Of a DNA stretch of 64,000 nt, positions 27,538 to 38,134 are shown piece after piece. The stretch spans positions 1-64,000 of the forward strand of contig NZ_WMII01000003.1 in the NCBI RefSeq assembly GCF_009711265.1. Reading direction: 5' to 3'. Source of the DNA: Paracoccus shanxieyensis. Its GTDB lineage: Bacteria > Pseudomonadota > Alphaproteobacteria > Rhodobacterales > Rhodobacteraceae. A model generated the notes under the pieces. The model did no database searches. It was given only the letters and a program-made list of their open reading frames with translations, and was not told where the DNA came from. The translations under genes were made by a program, and so were the position numbers. The number at the start of each line of letters is the position of its first letter. Positions within the stretch are counted from its first letter, which is position 1.

Positions 27538-27954
27538 TCAGGTGGTGCGGTCCTTGAGCGCGGCCTTCACGGCCTTCGACGCCTGAAGCGACCCCAAGAC
27601 GTTCAGCGAGCCGATCGTCGCTTCGGCCAGTTCCGGCGTGACATCCGCCGCAATTCTGGCCAGCCCGACGACCTTGAGGTGAAGTTTCTCACCAGCCGTC
27701 GCCATGGCCTCGAGATCGGCGCGCGTAATGTCGAACAATCCCAGTTCGAGCTGATAACGGTCGATAGATTGCGCGACCGAACGGCCCTCGCTGGTCAGCT
27801 GGTTGCGGATCGCGGTGCGGATGAAATCCGTCCGGTTGGCATAGAAGCCCTCGCGCACCAGCAGGTCGATCCGGCCCAGATCGACATGGCCGAGGTTGAT
27901 GGTGATCTTTTCAGGTTCGGCCTGTCTTTCCGGCAGGCGGGTGATGTTCTCCAT
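27538..27954 (-). CDS. CopG/RHH-like regulatory protein upstream of the esterase
   Basis: A 138-residue protein. The N-terminal 60 residues (EKITINLGHVDLGRIDLLVREGFYANRTDFIRTAIRNQL) form a ribbon-helix-helix-like unit with a typical FYANRTDFIRTAIR helix. The C-terminal half (LEAMATAGEKLHLKVVGLARIAADV...) resembles small CopG-type proteins found next to depolymerase genes. GGAGA before ATG 27954 selects this start over 27966. It precedes the esterase by 31 bases on the same strand, so they are likely co-transcribed. A short inverted repeat CCATCTGTATGGATGG (27963-27978) upstream could be its operator. Confidence 0.68.
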   Translation of the reverse strand: MENITRLPERQAEPEKITINLGHVDLGRIDLLVREGFYANRTDFIRTAIRNQLTSEGRSVAQSIDRYQLELGLFDITRADLEAMATAGEKLHLKVVGLARIAADVTPELAEATIGSLNVLGSLQASKAVKAALKDRTT

Positions 27955-28141
27955 GGTATTCTCCATCTGTATGGATGGTATATGGAATGCTTGTGGCGTC
28001 CCTGCAAGCGCGTTTGGACCGGGACTTGCAAAAATCAACTCGTCCGCCCTAGCCGCTGTGGCGTCTTTCCGGGGATTGCGCGGAACGTTTCGTTTCACAG
28101 TGCATTGGCAGATGCCAATCGCCCCGTTCGGAGAGAGAGAG

Positions 28142-29371
28142 ATGCCAGATCGCGACGCCGAGACCCGCAAGGATGACCTCAGGACAGGCACCCCGTTCTG
28201 GGTCAAGACTCCACATTCGACCGTGACGGCCGAGCGCGAGGCGGATGCCGGTCATGTGGATGTCATCGTCGTCGGTGCGGGGATCAGCGGCGCCCTGATG
28301 GCCGAGTCGCTGAGCAGGGCGGGGCGTTCGGTGCTGATTCTCGACCGCCGCCTGCCGGTGCGCGGCTCGACGCCGGCCTCGACGGCGATGATCCAGCACG
28401 AGATCGATGTGTCGCTGACACGGTTGCAAAAGCAGATCGGCCCGAAGAAGGCCGATGCGGCCTGGCTCCGCTCGGTCAAGGCGACGAATGATCTGGTGGA
28501 TCTGGTCAACGAGCTGCGGATCGACTGCTCGATGGAACGCAAGCCGGCGCTGTATCTGGCGGGCAACCAGATGGGCAAGCGCGCCCTGCAGGCCGAGGCC
28601 GAGGCGCGGGCCAAGATCGGCATTGCCGCCGCATATCTCACCCGTGCCGATCTGATGGAGCGGTTCGGCATCGATCGCCAGGCGGCGATCCTGTCGCCGG
28701 ATTCGGCCTCGGCCAATCCGGCGCAATTGACGGCGGGGCTGTTGGCCTGTGCGATGGGCCGCGGGGCGCGGGTGATCTCGCCGGTCGAGATCACCGATCT
28801 GGCCGAACTGCCCGGGGGGATCGCGCTGGCGACGCGGCAGGGCGAGGTGCTGACCGCGGATCACGCGGTCTTCTGCACCGGCTATGAACATCTGGCGCAG
28901 ATGCGAAGCCCGTCCCACCGCGTCACCTCGACCTGGGCGCTGGCGTCGCGGCCGATGAAGACCCTTCCGGACTGGATGCGGGCCACCATCGTCTGGGAGG
29001 CTGCCGAGCCTTATCTCTACTTCAGGACCGATGCGTCGGGCCGGATCATCGCGGGCGGCGAGGACGAGGATGCGGCAAGCACCAACTCGGACCCCGCGAA
29101 GCTGGCGCGGAAGGCAAAGGTCATCGCCGAGAAACTGCGCGACGTGACGGGGGTGGACATCGGCAAGCCGGTCTACACCTGGTCGGCCCCGTTCAGCGTG
29201 ACAAAGGACGGGCTGCCAATCATCGACACGGTGCCCGGATACAGCCGCATCCACACGATCATGGGCTTTGGTGGTAATGGCATCACCTTCTCGGTGATCG
29301 GCACCCAGATCATCGCCGCGAAGATCGCAGGGCGCACCGACCCAGACGAGGCGGTTTTCGGCTTCAGATAG
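28142..29371 (+). CDS. FAD-dependent amine/amino-acid oxidoreductase (DAO family)
   Basis: A 409-residue flavoprotein. The FAD-binding Rossmann motif is VDVIVVGAGISGALMAESL followed by GRSVLILDRR (about residues 38-68). The segment GSTPASTAMIQHEID is typical of DAO-type enzymes, and the C-terminus has MGFGGNGITFSVIGTQIIAAKIAG, the second FAD contact. A purine-rich ribosome-binding site (GGAGAGAGAGAG) precedes the ATG at 28142; the longer upstream frame is not used. Divergent from the CopG-like gene and 99 bases before the catalase gene, whose activity would remove the hydrogen peroxide it makes. Substrate unknown. Confidence 0.85.
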   Translation: MPDRDAETRKDDLRTGTPFWVKTPHSTVTAEREADAGHVDVIVVGAGISGALMAESLSRAGRSVLILDRRLPVRGSTPASTAMIQHEIDVSLTRLQKQIGPKKADAAWLRSVKATNDLVDLVNELRIDCSMERKPALYLAGNQMGKRALQAEAEARAKIGIAAAYLTRADLMERFGIDRQAAILSPDSASANPAQLTAGLLACAMGRGARVISPVEITDLAELPGGIALATRQGEVLTADHAVFCTGYEHLAQMRSPSHRVTSTWALASRPMKTLPDWMRATIVWEAAEPYLYFRTDASGRIIAGGEDEDAASTNSDPAKLARKAKVIAEKLRDVTGVDIGKPVYTWSAPFSVTKDGLPIIDTVPGYSRIHTIMGFGGNGITFSVIGTQIIAAKIAGRTDPDEAVFGFR

Positions 29372-29470
29372 GATAATCGGTGGAACCGCTTGTGACCTCG
29401 GCAGTTTTGCTGGCACGGTCCGCCATGGGCGCGCCGGCAAAGCTTAATCCACCTCTGAAAGGTAGGGTCG

Positions 29471-31531
<2,061 letters not shown>

Positions 31532-31621
31532 TCGCGGAGGTGCCGTGAAAGTCCGGAAGGCGCCTGGATAACGTTCCAGGCGCCGGTTCAACAACGTCTA
31601 CACAACCAAGGAGAATATCTG

Positions 31622-32113
31622 ATGAAGACGCTGAACGACGCATTCGAACATACGCTGGAGGATATCTATTGGGCCGAGAACGCGCTGTCCAAGGCGCTGC
31701 CCAAGGTTTCCAAGGCGGTCAGCAGCGCCGAGCTGAAAAAGGCGATGGACGATCATCTCAAGGAGACGAAGGGGCACATCAAGACGCTCGAAGCCGTTTT
31801 CAAGTCGATCGGCAAGGAAGCCAAGGGCGAGAAATGTGATGCCATGGATGGCCTTCTGAAAGAGGCTGACGGCCTGATCGAGGACGCCAGCGGACACGCG
31901 CTGGATGTCGCGCTGATCGGTGCCGCGCAGGCGGTGGAGCATTACGAGATCGCCCGCTATGGCACGCTGCGCGAATGGGCCAAGGTTCTGGGGAATGAGG
32001 AAGCGCATACGCTTTTAACCTCGATCCTCGACGAGGAGAAGGCCGCCAACAACAAGCTCACTGCGCTTGCGGTGACGGCCATCAACGCCTCCGGCAAGGC
32101 TTCGAAGAAGTAA
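31622..32113 (+). CDS. YciE/YciF-type ferritin-like protein (DUF892)
   Basis: A 163-residue four-helix ferritin-like protein. The typical start is MKTLNDAFEHTLEDIYWAENAL, with metal-ligand Glu/His patterns in HLKETKGHIKTLEAVF and AAQAVEHYEIARYGTLREWA, and LLTSILDEEKAANNKL at the end. The family is stress-induced and co-occurs with catalases. AAGGAG precedes the ATG. It follows the catalase gene by 90 bases and ends at a strong terminator, so it is the last gene of the peroxide-defence unit. Confidence 0.92.
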   Translation: MKTLNDAFEHTLEDIYWAENALSKALPKVSKAVSSAELKKAMDDHLKETKGHIKTLEAVFKSIGKEAKGEKCDAMDGLLKEADGLIEDASGHALDVALIGAAQAVEHYEIARYGTLREWAKVLGNEEAHTLLTSILDEEKAANNKLTALAVTAINASGKASKK

Positions 32114-32137
32114 CCGGTTGTCGGAAGCCACTTCCAC

Positions 32138-32166
32138 AAGCCCGCCCCTGCAGGCGGGCTTCTTTT
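32138..32166 (+). terminator. Rho-independent terminator after the ferritin-like gene
   Basis: AAGCCCGCC-CCTGCAG-GCGGGCTT stem-loop (32138-32162) followed by TCTTTT. Confidence 0.85.
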
Positions 32167-32499
32167 CATGTCGGGTGACCGAACTCGCCATATCGCCGCC
32201 CCCCTGACCAACACGACGAGAATGGTGATTGCGGGCCGTCGATCAGCATGCCGAAGAGCGGCATAAGCTTACTTCCGCAGACTCCGCTCTATCGTATGAA
32301 ATTCGGCGGCAGCCGACCATATCAGCTTCCTCGCGCTAATCGTGGATCCTCGCTGGGCCAGGCACGAACGTCCGCTAACCCAGATTGCCGCGACTGCCCT
32401 GCCGCGCCGCCGCATGTCGGCTTCCCGCCCTTCTTGACGTTTTCCGTCTGGCGCCGATCCAATGATTTTGTGCAGATTGTGTCATAGATCTTTTCCTTT
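32167..32499. other. Intergenic region before the two-HTH/methyltransferase gene
   Basis: About 330 bases with no supported gene. It should carry the promoter and, if the downstream protein autoregulates, its operator; no clear palindrome is seen. Confidence 0.45.
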
Positions 32500-33411
32500 T
32501 TGGTTAATGAAAAGAAAGCAATTCTTGACATGGACGCCTTGCGCACAACGCGTCGCCAACTCGGCCTGACGCAGGCTTCAGTCGCGGCCTCGGCCGGGAT
32601 CAGCCTGCCGACGCTGCGGGCGCTTGAGCGGGGCAGTGGCGGTGTGCGGGCGCTGGTTGCTTTGATGGCAGTGCTGGATCTGCGCTGGGGATGGGCGCCG
32701 GATCGCGTGCAGGCAGCGCGGGCTCTGGCGGACCGGCGGGTGGCGCGGGGGCTGAGCCAGGCCCAACTGGCCGCTCGGATCGGGGTCAGCCGACCGGTGA
32801 TCATTGCGCTCGAGCGGGATCTGGGCGCGACGGTGGCGACAGTGGTCCGCGCAGCGGCGGCGCTTGGCATCAAGCGGGTGTTGCGGGCGAACCCTGCAGG
32901 ACGTCGCGGTCTGGTTCCGGCGACCAATGCCCCGGCACAGGATCTGGTGATGACGCCGCTGGATCTTGCGGCAGCGGTGATCGCGCATTTCGCCGGCCGG
33001 ATGACGGGCAAGGTGCTTGACCCGGCCAGAGGCCAAGGGGCGTTCCACAGGCACTTTCCTGCCCATCTGCACCAGGATTGGTGCGAAATCACCGAGGGCC
33101 GCGATTTCCTGGATTGGCAGGGGCCGGTCGATTGGGTGATGACCAATCCGCCTTGGTCGCGGCTGCGCGATTTCACGCGCCATGCCATGCGGATCGCGCC
33201 GAACATCGTCTGGCTGGCGCCGTTGACCAACCTGACGACCAAGGCGCGGTTGCGTGATCTGGACGAGGCCGGGTTCGGTATTGCCGAGCTGGTGCTGATC
33301 GACACGCCGAATGACTGGCCGCAGAGCGGCTTTCAGCTGGTCGCGGCCTGGTTGCGCAAAGGGCACAGCGGCGGCTGGTCGGTAACGCGGCTGGCAGAGG
33401 AGGCCAAGTAA
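32500..33411 (+). CDS. Two-HTH regulator fused to an N6-adenine methyltransferase-like domain
   Basis: A 303-residue fusion. Two XRE/Cro-like HTH domains are at about 15-62 (LGLTQASVAASAGISLPTLRALERG) and 77-125 (GLSQAQLAARIGVSRPVIIALERD). They are followed by a methyltransferase domain: motif X-like QDLVMTPLDLAAAV (147-160), motif I-like LDPARGQGAF (174-183), acidic EITEGRDF (196-203) and motif IV NPPW (216-219). It could methylate adenine in its own operator or in invading DNA. The start at 32500 is TTG; the alternative ATG is at codon 11. It is convergent with the secreted nuclease. A truncated paralog lies in element A at 2079-2672. I know no characterised protein with this exact layout. 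Confidence 0.75.
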   Translation: MVNEKKAILDMDALRTTRRQLGLTQASVAASAGISLPTLRALERGSGGVRALVALMAVLDLRWGWAPDRVQAARALADRRVARGLSQAQLAARIGVSRPVIIALERDLGATVATVVRAAAALGIKRVLRANPAGRRGLVPATNAPAQDLVMTPLDLAAAVIAHFAGRMTGKVLDPARGQGAFHRHFPAHLHQDWCEITEGRDFLDWQGPVDWVMTNPPWSRLRDFTRHAMRIAPNIVWLAPLTNLTTKARLRDLDEAGFGIAELVLIDTPNDWPQSGFQLVAAWLRKGHSGGWSVTRLAEEAK

Positions 33412-33479
33412 ACCGACGAAGCGGCGTATCGCGGCTGACACGCCCCGGCACCCCGCATGCGCGACCGCCCGCATCTCCC

Positions 33480-34157
33480 TCAGCAGATGCTCTCGCAGGG
33501 GATCCCGTCGCCATCTCGGTCGAGCTTGCCGCCCCATGGGCAGTTCTGAAGATACCAGCGCGCCTCCTCGCAGCTACCGATCCGGGTGCAGGTTCGGCGG
33601 GGGCTGCAGGACCAGGTTTGCCCGGCGAGTTCGTAAAGCCGCGACATCGGCGGTGTTGTATTCTGACCGCTGCGGCGTTCCGCCCGCCAGTCCCAGGGCA
33701 TGTCGAAATGCCCTTGCCAGATCCCGCGCTGGTGCGTGCGGGCCTGGTCCTCGGCGGCGGCATAGGCGGTCGAATATTGGCGATAGGCCAAGGCCCAGCC
33801 CTCGCGCACCATCCAGCGGTTCAGGTTCGTCCGGCCCGCAAAGCAATCCGCGACGATGCGGCCATAGCGGTCGGTGTCGGTCTGCTGGCAGTTGACCACC
33901 CGCCGCCCGATCCGGTCCGACAGCGCCAGCGAGGCCTGCTGGCCACAGCGCCAGGCTTTGCCACGCGCGTCCTGGCAAAGTTGCCCGCTTTCCGGCGCGT
34001 CGATGCCGTTCAGCCGGATCCGGGCGCCGTGGATCTCTATGGTGTCGCCGTCGATCACCGAGGCCACACCGCGCAGATCGGGGCCGATCGTTTCGCTGGC
34101 AGAGGCGGGCAGCGCGCAGGCGAGAATGAGGGTCAGGGCGGCAAGGACGAGGTTCAT
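33480..34157 (-). CDS. Secreted thermonuclease-family (SNase) protein with Excalibur domain
   Basis: A 225-residue exported protein. The signal peptide is MNLVLAALTLILACALPASA. The SNase fold follows (VASVIDGDTIEIHGARIRLNGIDAPE, then DRYGRIVADCFAG, NLNRWMVREGWALAYRQYS), with the catalytic Arg and Asp/Glu pattern of staphylococcal nuclease. The C-terminus CTRIGSCEEARWYLQNC and LDRDGDGIPCESIC is an Excalibur calcium-binding domain (DxDxDGxxCE). It should degrade DNA or RNA in the periplasm or outside. Convergent with the two-HTH/methyltransferase gene. Confidence 0.88.
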   Translation of the reverse strand: MNLVLAALTLILACALPASASETIGPDLRGVASVIDGDTIEIHGARIRLNGIDAPESGQLCQDARGKAWRCGQQASLALSDRIGRRVVNCQQTDTDRYGRIVADCFAGRTNLNRWMVREGWALAYRQYSTAYAAAEDQARTHQRGIWQGHFDMPWDWRAERRSGQNTTPPMSRLYELAGQTWSCSPRRTCTRIGSCEEARWYLQNCPWGGKLDRDGDGIPCESIC

Positions 34158-34535
34158 CAGACGGTCTCGGAGGGTTCATTCCTGCCTAACCCGCAGGCGG
34201 GGCCGGGCAAAGCACCTACAGCGCCGAAGTGGCAACTGTTTGTTAAGGATTTTAGCGGATGATGGCTGGACGGCGAACCGCCGGTCCCGATCCCGCGCCG
34301 TCAGACGAGCCATGATCAAATGAGGCTTATCACCATATGATCATTCTGAACGCGGGTTGCAGCGCAGGGCCTGCATCTCGACGATTACTGACTGCGGTGG
34401 GCCGCCGCGCCATTGTCCGGAGGGTGCGGTCCGAGCCCTGCAGTGCAATCAAGGCCGCGAAAGATTGCCATCGCTTGGATCCCGGTTGATCCGGAATACT
34501 CCCAGCATGCCTTTGCGCCAAGCCAACCCTTCGCT
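34158..34535. other. Intergenic region, no gene seen
   Basis: About 380 bases, AT-richer in the middle (34250-34350). It contains the promoter of the nuclease gene. Short frames lack start signals. Confidence 0.45.
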
Positions 34536-34820
34536 TCACCGTCCCGCCAGCCCCTCGGCCTCTCGGATGAGATCCGAGAGCCGCGCGTTCAACCCTTTCG
34601 CCAGCTTCTGCATGGAGTTGATCGTCGGCTGATTGTGCAGGCCTTCGACCCTGCCAACGAAGACCGTCGAGATCCCGGCGCGGCGGGCCAGCGCCTCTTG
34701 CGACAGATCCAGCGCCTCGCGGCGCCGTCGCAGCACCGTGGCGAAGGCGGGAATGAGCGGATCTGCGGGCCGTGTTTTGATGCCGGAAATAATTGTCGCT
34801 GCCCCTCTTGCAAATATCAC
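34536..34820 (-). CDS. XRE-family helix-turn-helix repressor A
   Basis: About 94 residues. The HTH reads FATVLRRRREALDLSQEALARRAGISTVFVGRVEGLHNQPTINSMQKLAKGL, a canonical XRE domain (recognition helix STVFVGRVE). The start is uncertain: no in-frame ATG lies close to the domain, so GTG at 34820 is proposed; starts further upstream run through the divergent gene's 5' region. It is divergent from the small helical protein at 34874, whose promoter it probably controls, and closely similar to the XRE gene at 35316-35576. Confidence 0.7.
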   Translation of the reverse strand: MIFARGAATIISGIKTRPADPLIPAFATVLRRRREALDLSQEALARRAGISTVFVGRVEGLHNQPTINSMQKLAKGLNARLSDLIREAEGLAGR

Positions 34821-34873
34821 TGCATATTGCTCACATAGTGCAGTGAGTTTCAACCAGTGTTCAGGGGTGGCCG

Positions 34874-35302
34874 ATGCAGGGACCGGAAATCGACAGCGGT
34901 GGTCTGGATGGTGTTTCGGCAGACGGGCTGGACGGCCTGTCGCAGCTTTTGCAGATCGCCGGGACGTGGAATGATGCTGACCCCGAGATTGATCGGGCGT
35001 TCCTGACAACCCGGTCGGCGCTGGCGCAGGCGTGGAGCGATCATGCCGCCTGCGATGCTCATGCAGCCGAAGCAGGGTTCGCGGCCAGCGAAGAGGGTCG
35101 CGCGGCGATGGCCGAGATGGACCGGATCCAGCACCGCATCCGCGATCTCGAGATCGGGCTTGCGGCGCGCCCCGCCGGGAATCTGGCCGAATTGCGTCTG
35201 AAAATCGCGCTGCTGTCGCTCGACGGCCAGCTGCGGCCCGAGTTCGAGGCGGGCGTTCTGGCAGATGCGCTGCGGCTGCTGGCGGCGCAGGAGAAGGGCT
35301 GA
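34874..35302 (+). CDS. Small helical protein, paralog of 13971-14303
   Basis: A 142-residue acidic, helical protein. The central part (AWSDHAACDAHAAEAGFAAS, then AEMDRIQHRIRDLEIGL) is a likely coiled coil, and the end LAELRLKIALLSLDGQLRPEFEAGVLADALRLL aligns closely with the 110-residue protein behind the FtsH-like protease. It lies between two XRE repressor genes, one divergent (34536-34820) and one convergent (35316-35576). A CAGGGGTGG stretch precedes the ATG. Function unknown; the family link to the protease operon is the main clue. Confidence 0.62.
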   Translation: MQGPEIDSGGLDGVSADGLDGLSQLLQIAGTWNDADPEIDRAFLTTRSALAQAWSDHAACDAHAAEAGFAASEEGRAAMAEMDRIQHRIRDLEIGLAARPAGNLAELRLKIALLSLDGQLRPEFEAGVLADALRLLAAQEKG

Positions 35303-35315
35303 TGCCGCCGCCGCG

Positions 35316-35576
35316 CTATTCCTTCGCGGGTTCCGCTTCGGCCTCGCGGACCAGATCCGACAGCGGCACACCCAGCCCCCGGGCGAGCTTTTGCATGGTG
35401 TTGATCGTCGGCATGTGGCGGCCAAGCTCCAGCAGAGAAACGAAGCGCATCGAGACATCGGCGCGCCGCGCCAGCGCCTCTTGCGACAGGTCCTGCGCCA
35501 GACGGCGGCGGCGCAGGACGGTGGCGAAGGCCTCCACAAGGGGTTCGACGGTGCGGGGCGCGGGTTTGATCGACAA
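35316..35576 (-). CDS. XRE-family helix-turn-helix repressor B
   Basis: An 86-residue protein, almost all HTH: FATVLRRRRLAQDLSQEALARRADVSMRFVSLLELGRHMPTINTMQKLARGLGV. The proposed start is TTG at 35576, seven bases after GGAGCA. Strong similarity to the XRE protein at 34536-34820 shows a local duplication. It is convergent with the small helical gene and divergent from the zinc-ribbon membrane protein gene at 35658. Confidence 0.75.
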   Translation of the reverse strand: MSIKPAPRTVEPLVEAFATVLRRRRLAQDLSQEALARRADVSMRFVSLLELGRHMPTINTMQKLARGLGVPLSDLVREAEAEPAKE

Positions 35577-35657
35577 GGGCTGTGCTCCGGATGGTTCGGG
35601 AAGAATGCTATACCGTAAATGCTGTGAATTCAAAGCGTGATCTGACGGAGGCCTGTG

Positions 35658-35963
35658 ATGCCTGAGCAATCCCCCACCATCGACTGCGGCCACTGCGGCA
35701 CGCCGGTCAAACGCAGCGCCCGCATCTGCCCGGCCTGCCACGCCGAGCGTGGCGCCGGCCGCATCGCCGGTGGCCGCGTCGTCGGCCCGGAAAAGATCCC
35801 GAAGCTGCGGCGGCAGCTGGCCGTGCTTCTGGCGGGCCTCGTGATCTTCGGGGCGGCGGGCATCTGGATCGGCGCCGTCGCTTGCGGTGCCGTCGCGCTG
35901 GGGATGGTCGTGCAATCCGGCGGCGTGATCTTCAGCCGCGGCCAGGAATACTGGTTCCGGTAG
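35658..35963 (+). CDS. Zinc-ribbon membrane protein of unknown function
   Basis: A 101-residue protein. The N-terminal zinc ribbon has two CxxC pairs (CGHCGTPVKRSARICPACHAERG), followed by a basic linker (KIPKLRRQ) and two short hydrophobic segments (LAVLLAGLVIFGAAGIWIGAVACGAVALGMVV) that form one hairpin or two membrane helices. GGAGG precedes the ATG at 35658; GTG at 35655 is an alternative. The layout suggests a cytosolic metal-binding head on a membrane anchor. First of three genes on the plus strand up to 38053. Confidence 0.68.
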   Translation: MPEQSPTIDCGHCGTPVKRSARICPACHAERGAGRIAGGRVVGPEKIPKLRRQLAVLLAGLVIFGAAGIWIGAVACGAVALGMVVQSGGVIFSRGQEYWFR

Positions 35964-36017
35964 GGATATCCGCCCGCAATCCCCTTTGATCTCTCATGTC
36001 TTTCGCAGGAGGCCCGC

Positions 36018-36497
36018 ATGAATCCCAAATCCCTTGTCCTCGCCCTGGCGCTGGCTGCCTTGGCCAGCCCGGTCGCGGCCGAGACCTATCTTGGCCGTTG
36101 CAAGATGGGCGAATGCCTGCATTACGACCAGAGCGGGCGCCGGGTTGAGGCCCAGGGCTCGGCGCGGGTGCCGGGCCAGCTGGTGCGGGTCGTGCTGCGC
36201 GAGGCGGTTTCCGACCGGCCCGATACGCCAAGAAAGCGCCTGCAATTCGAGGCGCCGTCCGAAGTGCGGTTCTTTTGCAGCACCGCCCGCCCGGCCTATG
36301 GGCTGCCGGGCGGCGGCTATCAGGGCCTGAACCTGGGCCAAATCTTTGGCGCGACCGAACTGGTCGCAAACATGTATCTGCGCGCCTGCCATCCGGGCGT
36401 GGCGCCCGGGCGCAGCATCGAGGCCAGGCTGCAGGGCCTCGGCTATCGAGTGATGCCCGAGCGCGTCTACTCCAGCTTCGCGGCGCTGATCCGCTAA
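36018..36497 (+). CDS. Exported hypothetical protein
   Basis: A 159-residue protein with a clear signal peptide (MNPKSLVLALALAALASPVAA, cleavage before ETYLG). The mature part has four Cys (CKMGEC; FFCSTA; RACHPG) that may pair as disulfides in the periplasm, and a conserved-looking GGGYQGLNLGQIFGATELVANMYLR. AGGAGG lies 8 bases before the ATG. Its neighbour downstream is another exported protein with the same post-signal sequence ETY, so they may work together. No family recognised. Confidence 0.65.
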   Translation: MNPKSLVLALALAALASPVAAETYLGRCKMGECLHYDQSGRRVEAQGSARVPGQLVRVVLREAVSDRPDTPRKRLQFEAPSEVRFFCSTARPAYGLPGGGYQGLNLGQIFGATELVANMYLRACHPGVAPGRSIEARLQGLGYRVMPERVYSSFAALIR

Positions 36498-36664
36498 GGG
36501 TTTCCCGCTTAGCCGGGCGGCGACGCGCGGGGCGCTCAGTTGACGAACGCAATCTGCGCACCGCACGCACGACACGCCACCCAACACTCTGATCCCCCAG
36601 CCATCCCCCGCCGCGTCGCCGCGCGGCGGCCAGCCCGCCTTTGCCTGCATCCGGAGGACGCCCC

Positions 36665-38053
36665 ATGCTCAAGACCCTCGCCCTGACCACCTGCCTTGGC
36701 CTGATCCTGGCCACCCCGTCGCTGGCCGAAACCTACACCGACCCCGATGCCGCCTGGTGGGGCGCATTCCTGGAAACCCTCGACGGCACCGCGCCCGACC
36801 TCAAGGCCCTGGCGCTGAAGGACCCCGAATATCTCGCCGCCGATGAGTTCAGCCGCGATGAGGCGCTGGCCAAGGTCATGGCCCGCCTTGCCGCCAGCCG
36901 CGCCACGATCGACCCCGCCACCGCCGAGGTAGTGCTGTCGATCCGCGCCGATTTCGGCGATTACGACGCGGCGCGCGGCGGCTTTCCGGTCAGCATCTTC
37001 ACCCCGACCTCGCGCCTGCCGCTGGACCCGAGGGGCCGCAGCCTGTTCTTTCGCAACTGGCAGGATGTCGCGCTGTTCCCGGCGACGCGCGATCAGGGCC
37101 GCGCCCTGCGCAAGAAGATCGGCCAGGACAGCCTGCTGGCCCTGGTGACGGTGCGTGACATCCGCAAATCGCAGACCCGCAGCGAGGGCTATGAGGGCCA
37201 TGTCGCCAGCGTCACCTATTCCACCGCCCGGGGCAGCGAGATCGGCCAGATCACCCCGCCCGACGTGATCGCTGCTGACCCTGCCGCCATGGCCGCGCAG
37301 ACCGAGGCGGCGCGGCAAAAGATCCTGACCGCCGCCGGCATCCCGCCGCTGGGCACCACCTGGGATGCGGCGAAACAGCAGCTGCAGCCGCTCTGGCCGG
37401 TGATGGCCAGCAGCGACCTCGTGCCCTGGGGCAATGTCCGGCGCGTGGCCTATCTGTGGAAAGACGGCGCCGTGCAGCAGAACGAGGCGCATGACCCTGC
37501 CAAGGGCTTCCGGCTCTATCTGCAGCAGCGCGAGGGGGCCTGGATGCCGCAGGACGGCGAGCATATCAATGTCGGCGTGACCGACCTGCTTTACGGCAGC
37601 GGCGCCGGTGCGGTCGATACCCGCGGCCTTGGCGCGGGCCTGGCCTGCTACACCCCCGAGGCACTGGACCGCTGCGCCGTGCTGATCTTTGAACCCAAGG
37701 ACGGCAGCCATGTCCTGACCGGCGCTTACGGCGTCATCGAGCAGCGCCCCGCCGCCAGCGCCGAGGCGGCCTTCAAAACCTTCCTCGGCGATGCCGCCGG
37801 CGCCTTCGAGGGCCTCGCCACCATCGCCGATTACGACCGCGAGGACATCCGCCAGGCCCGCAAAGCCCCGGTCACCGGCGGCCGCGGCGTCCCGACCTAT
37901 GCCGCCGGCGCAGGCCACCCCCTGACCGCCAACCCGCCCTATGATCCCCTGAAAAACACCACCGGCATCGAGCCCATCCGCCGGGAAATCGCGATCTATG
38001 CCGTCGAAGGCGCAGAGGGCAGGACACCGCTGGTCTATGTGGTGGGGCAGTGA
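36665..38053 (+). CDS. Large exported hypothetical protein
   Basis: A 462-residue periplasmic protein: signal peptide MLKTLALTTCLGLILATPSLA, then a helical N-terminal part (DLKALALKDPEYLAADEFSRDEAL), a beta-rich centre (IRADFGDYDAARGGFPVSIF; LFFRNWQDVALFPATRDQGR) and a conserved-looking WDAAKQQLQPLWPVMASSDLVPWGN. The FGDYD...FPV segment resembles proteins of unknown-function families of the DUF4852 kind, but I cannot confirm this. AGGACG precedes the ATG at 36665. Role unknown. Confidence 0.62.
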   Translation: MLKTLALTTCLGLILATPSLAETYTDPDAAWWGAFLETLDGTAPDLKALALKDPEYLAADEFSRDEALAKVMARLAASRATIDPATAEVVLSIRADFGDYDAARGGFPVSIFTPTSRLPLDPRGRSLFFRNWQDVALFPATRDQGRALRKKIGQDSLLALVTVRDIRKSQTRSEGYEGHVASVTYSTARGSEIGQITPPDVIAADPAAMAAQTEAARQKILTAAGIPPLGTTWDAAKQQLQPLWPVMASSDLVPWGNVRRVAYLWKDGAVQQNEAHDPAKGFRLYLQQREGAWMPQDGEHINVGVTDLLYGSGAGAVDTRGLGAGLACYTPEALDRCAVLIFEPKDGSHVLTGAYGVIEQRPAASAEAAFKTFLGDAAGAFEGLATIADYDREDIRQARKAPVTGGRGVPTYAAGAGHPLTANPPYDPLKNTTGIEPIRREIAIYAVEGAEGRTPLVYVVGQ

Positions 38054-38134
38054 GGGCGCTTAGTCACCACGGAATCAAAGATGTTGACACCCAGCCATCT
38101 GGCGGCCTACCGCCGCAAGGCACGGCGATCGTGC

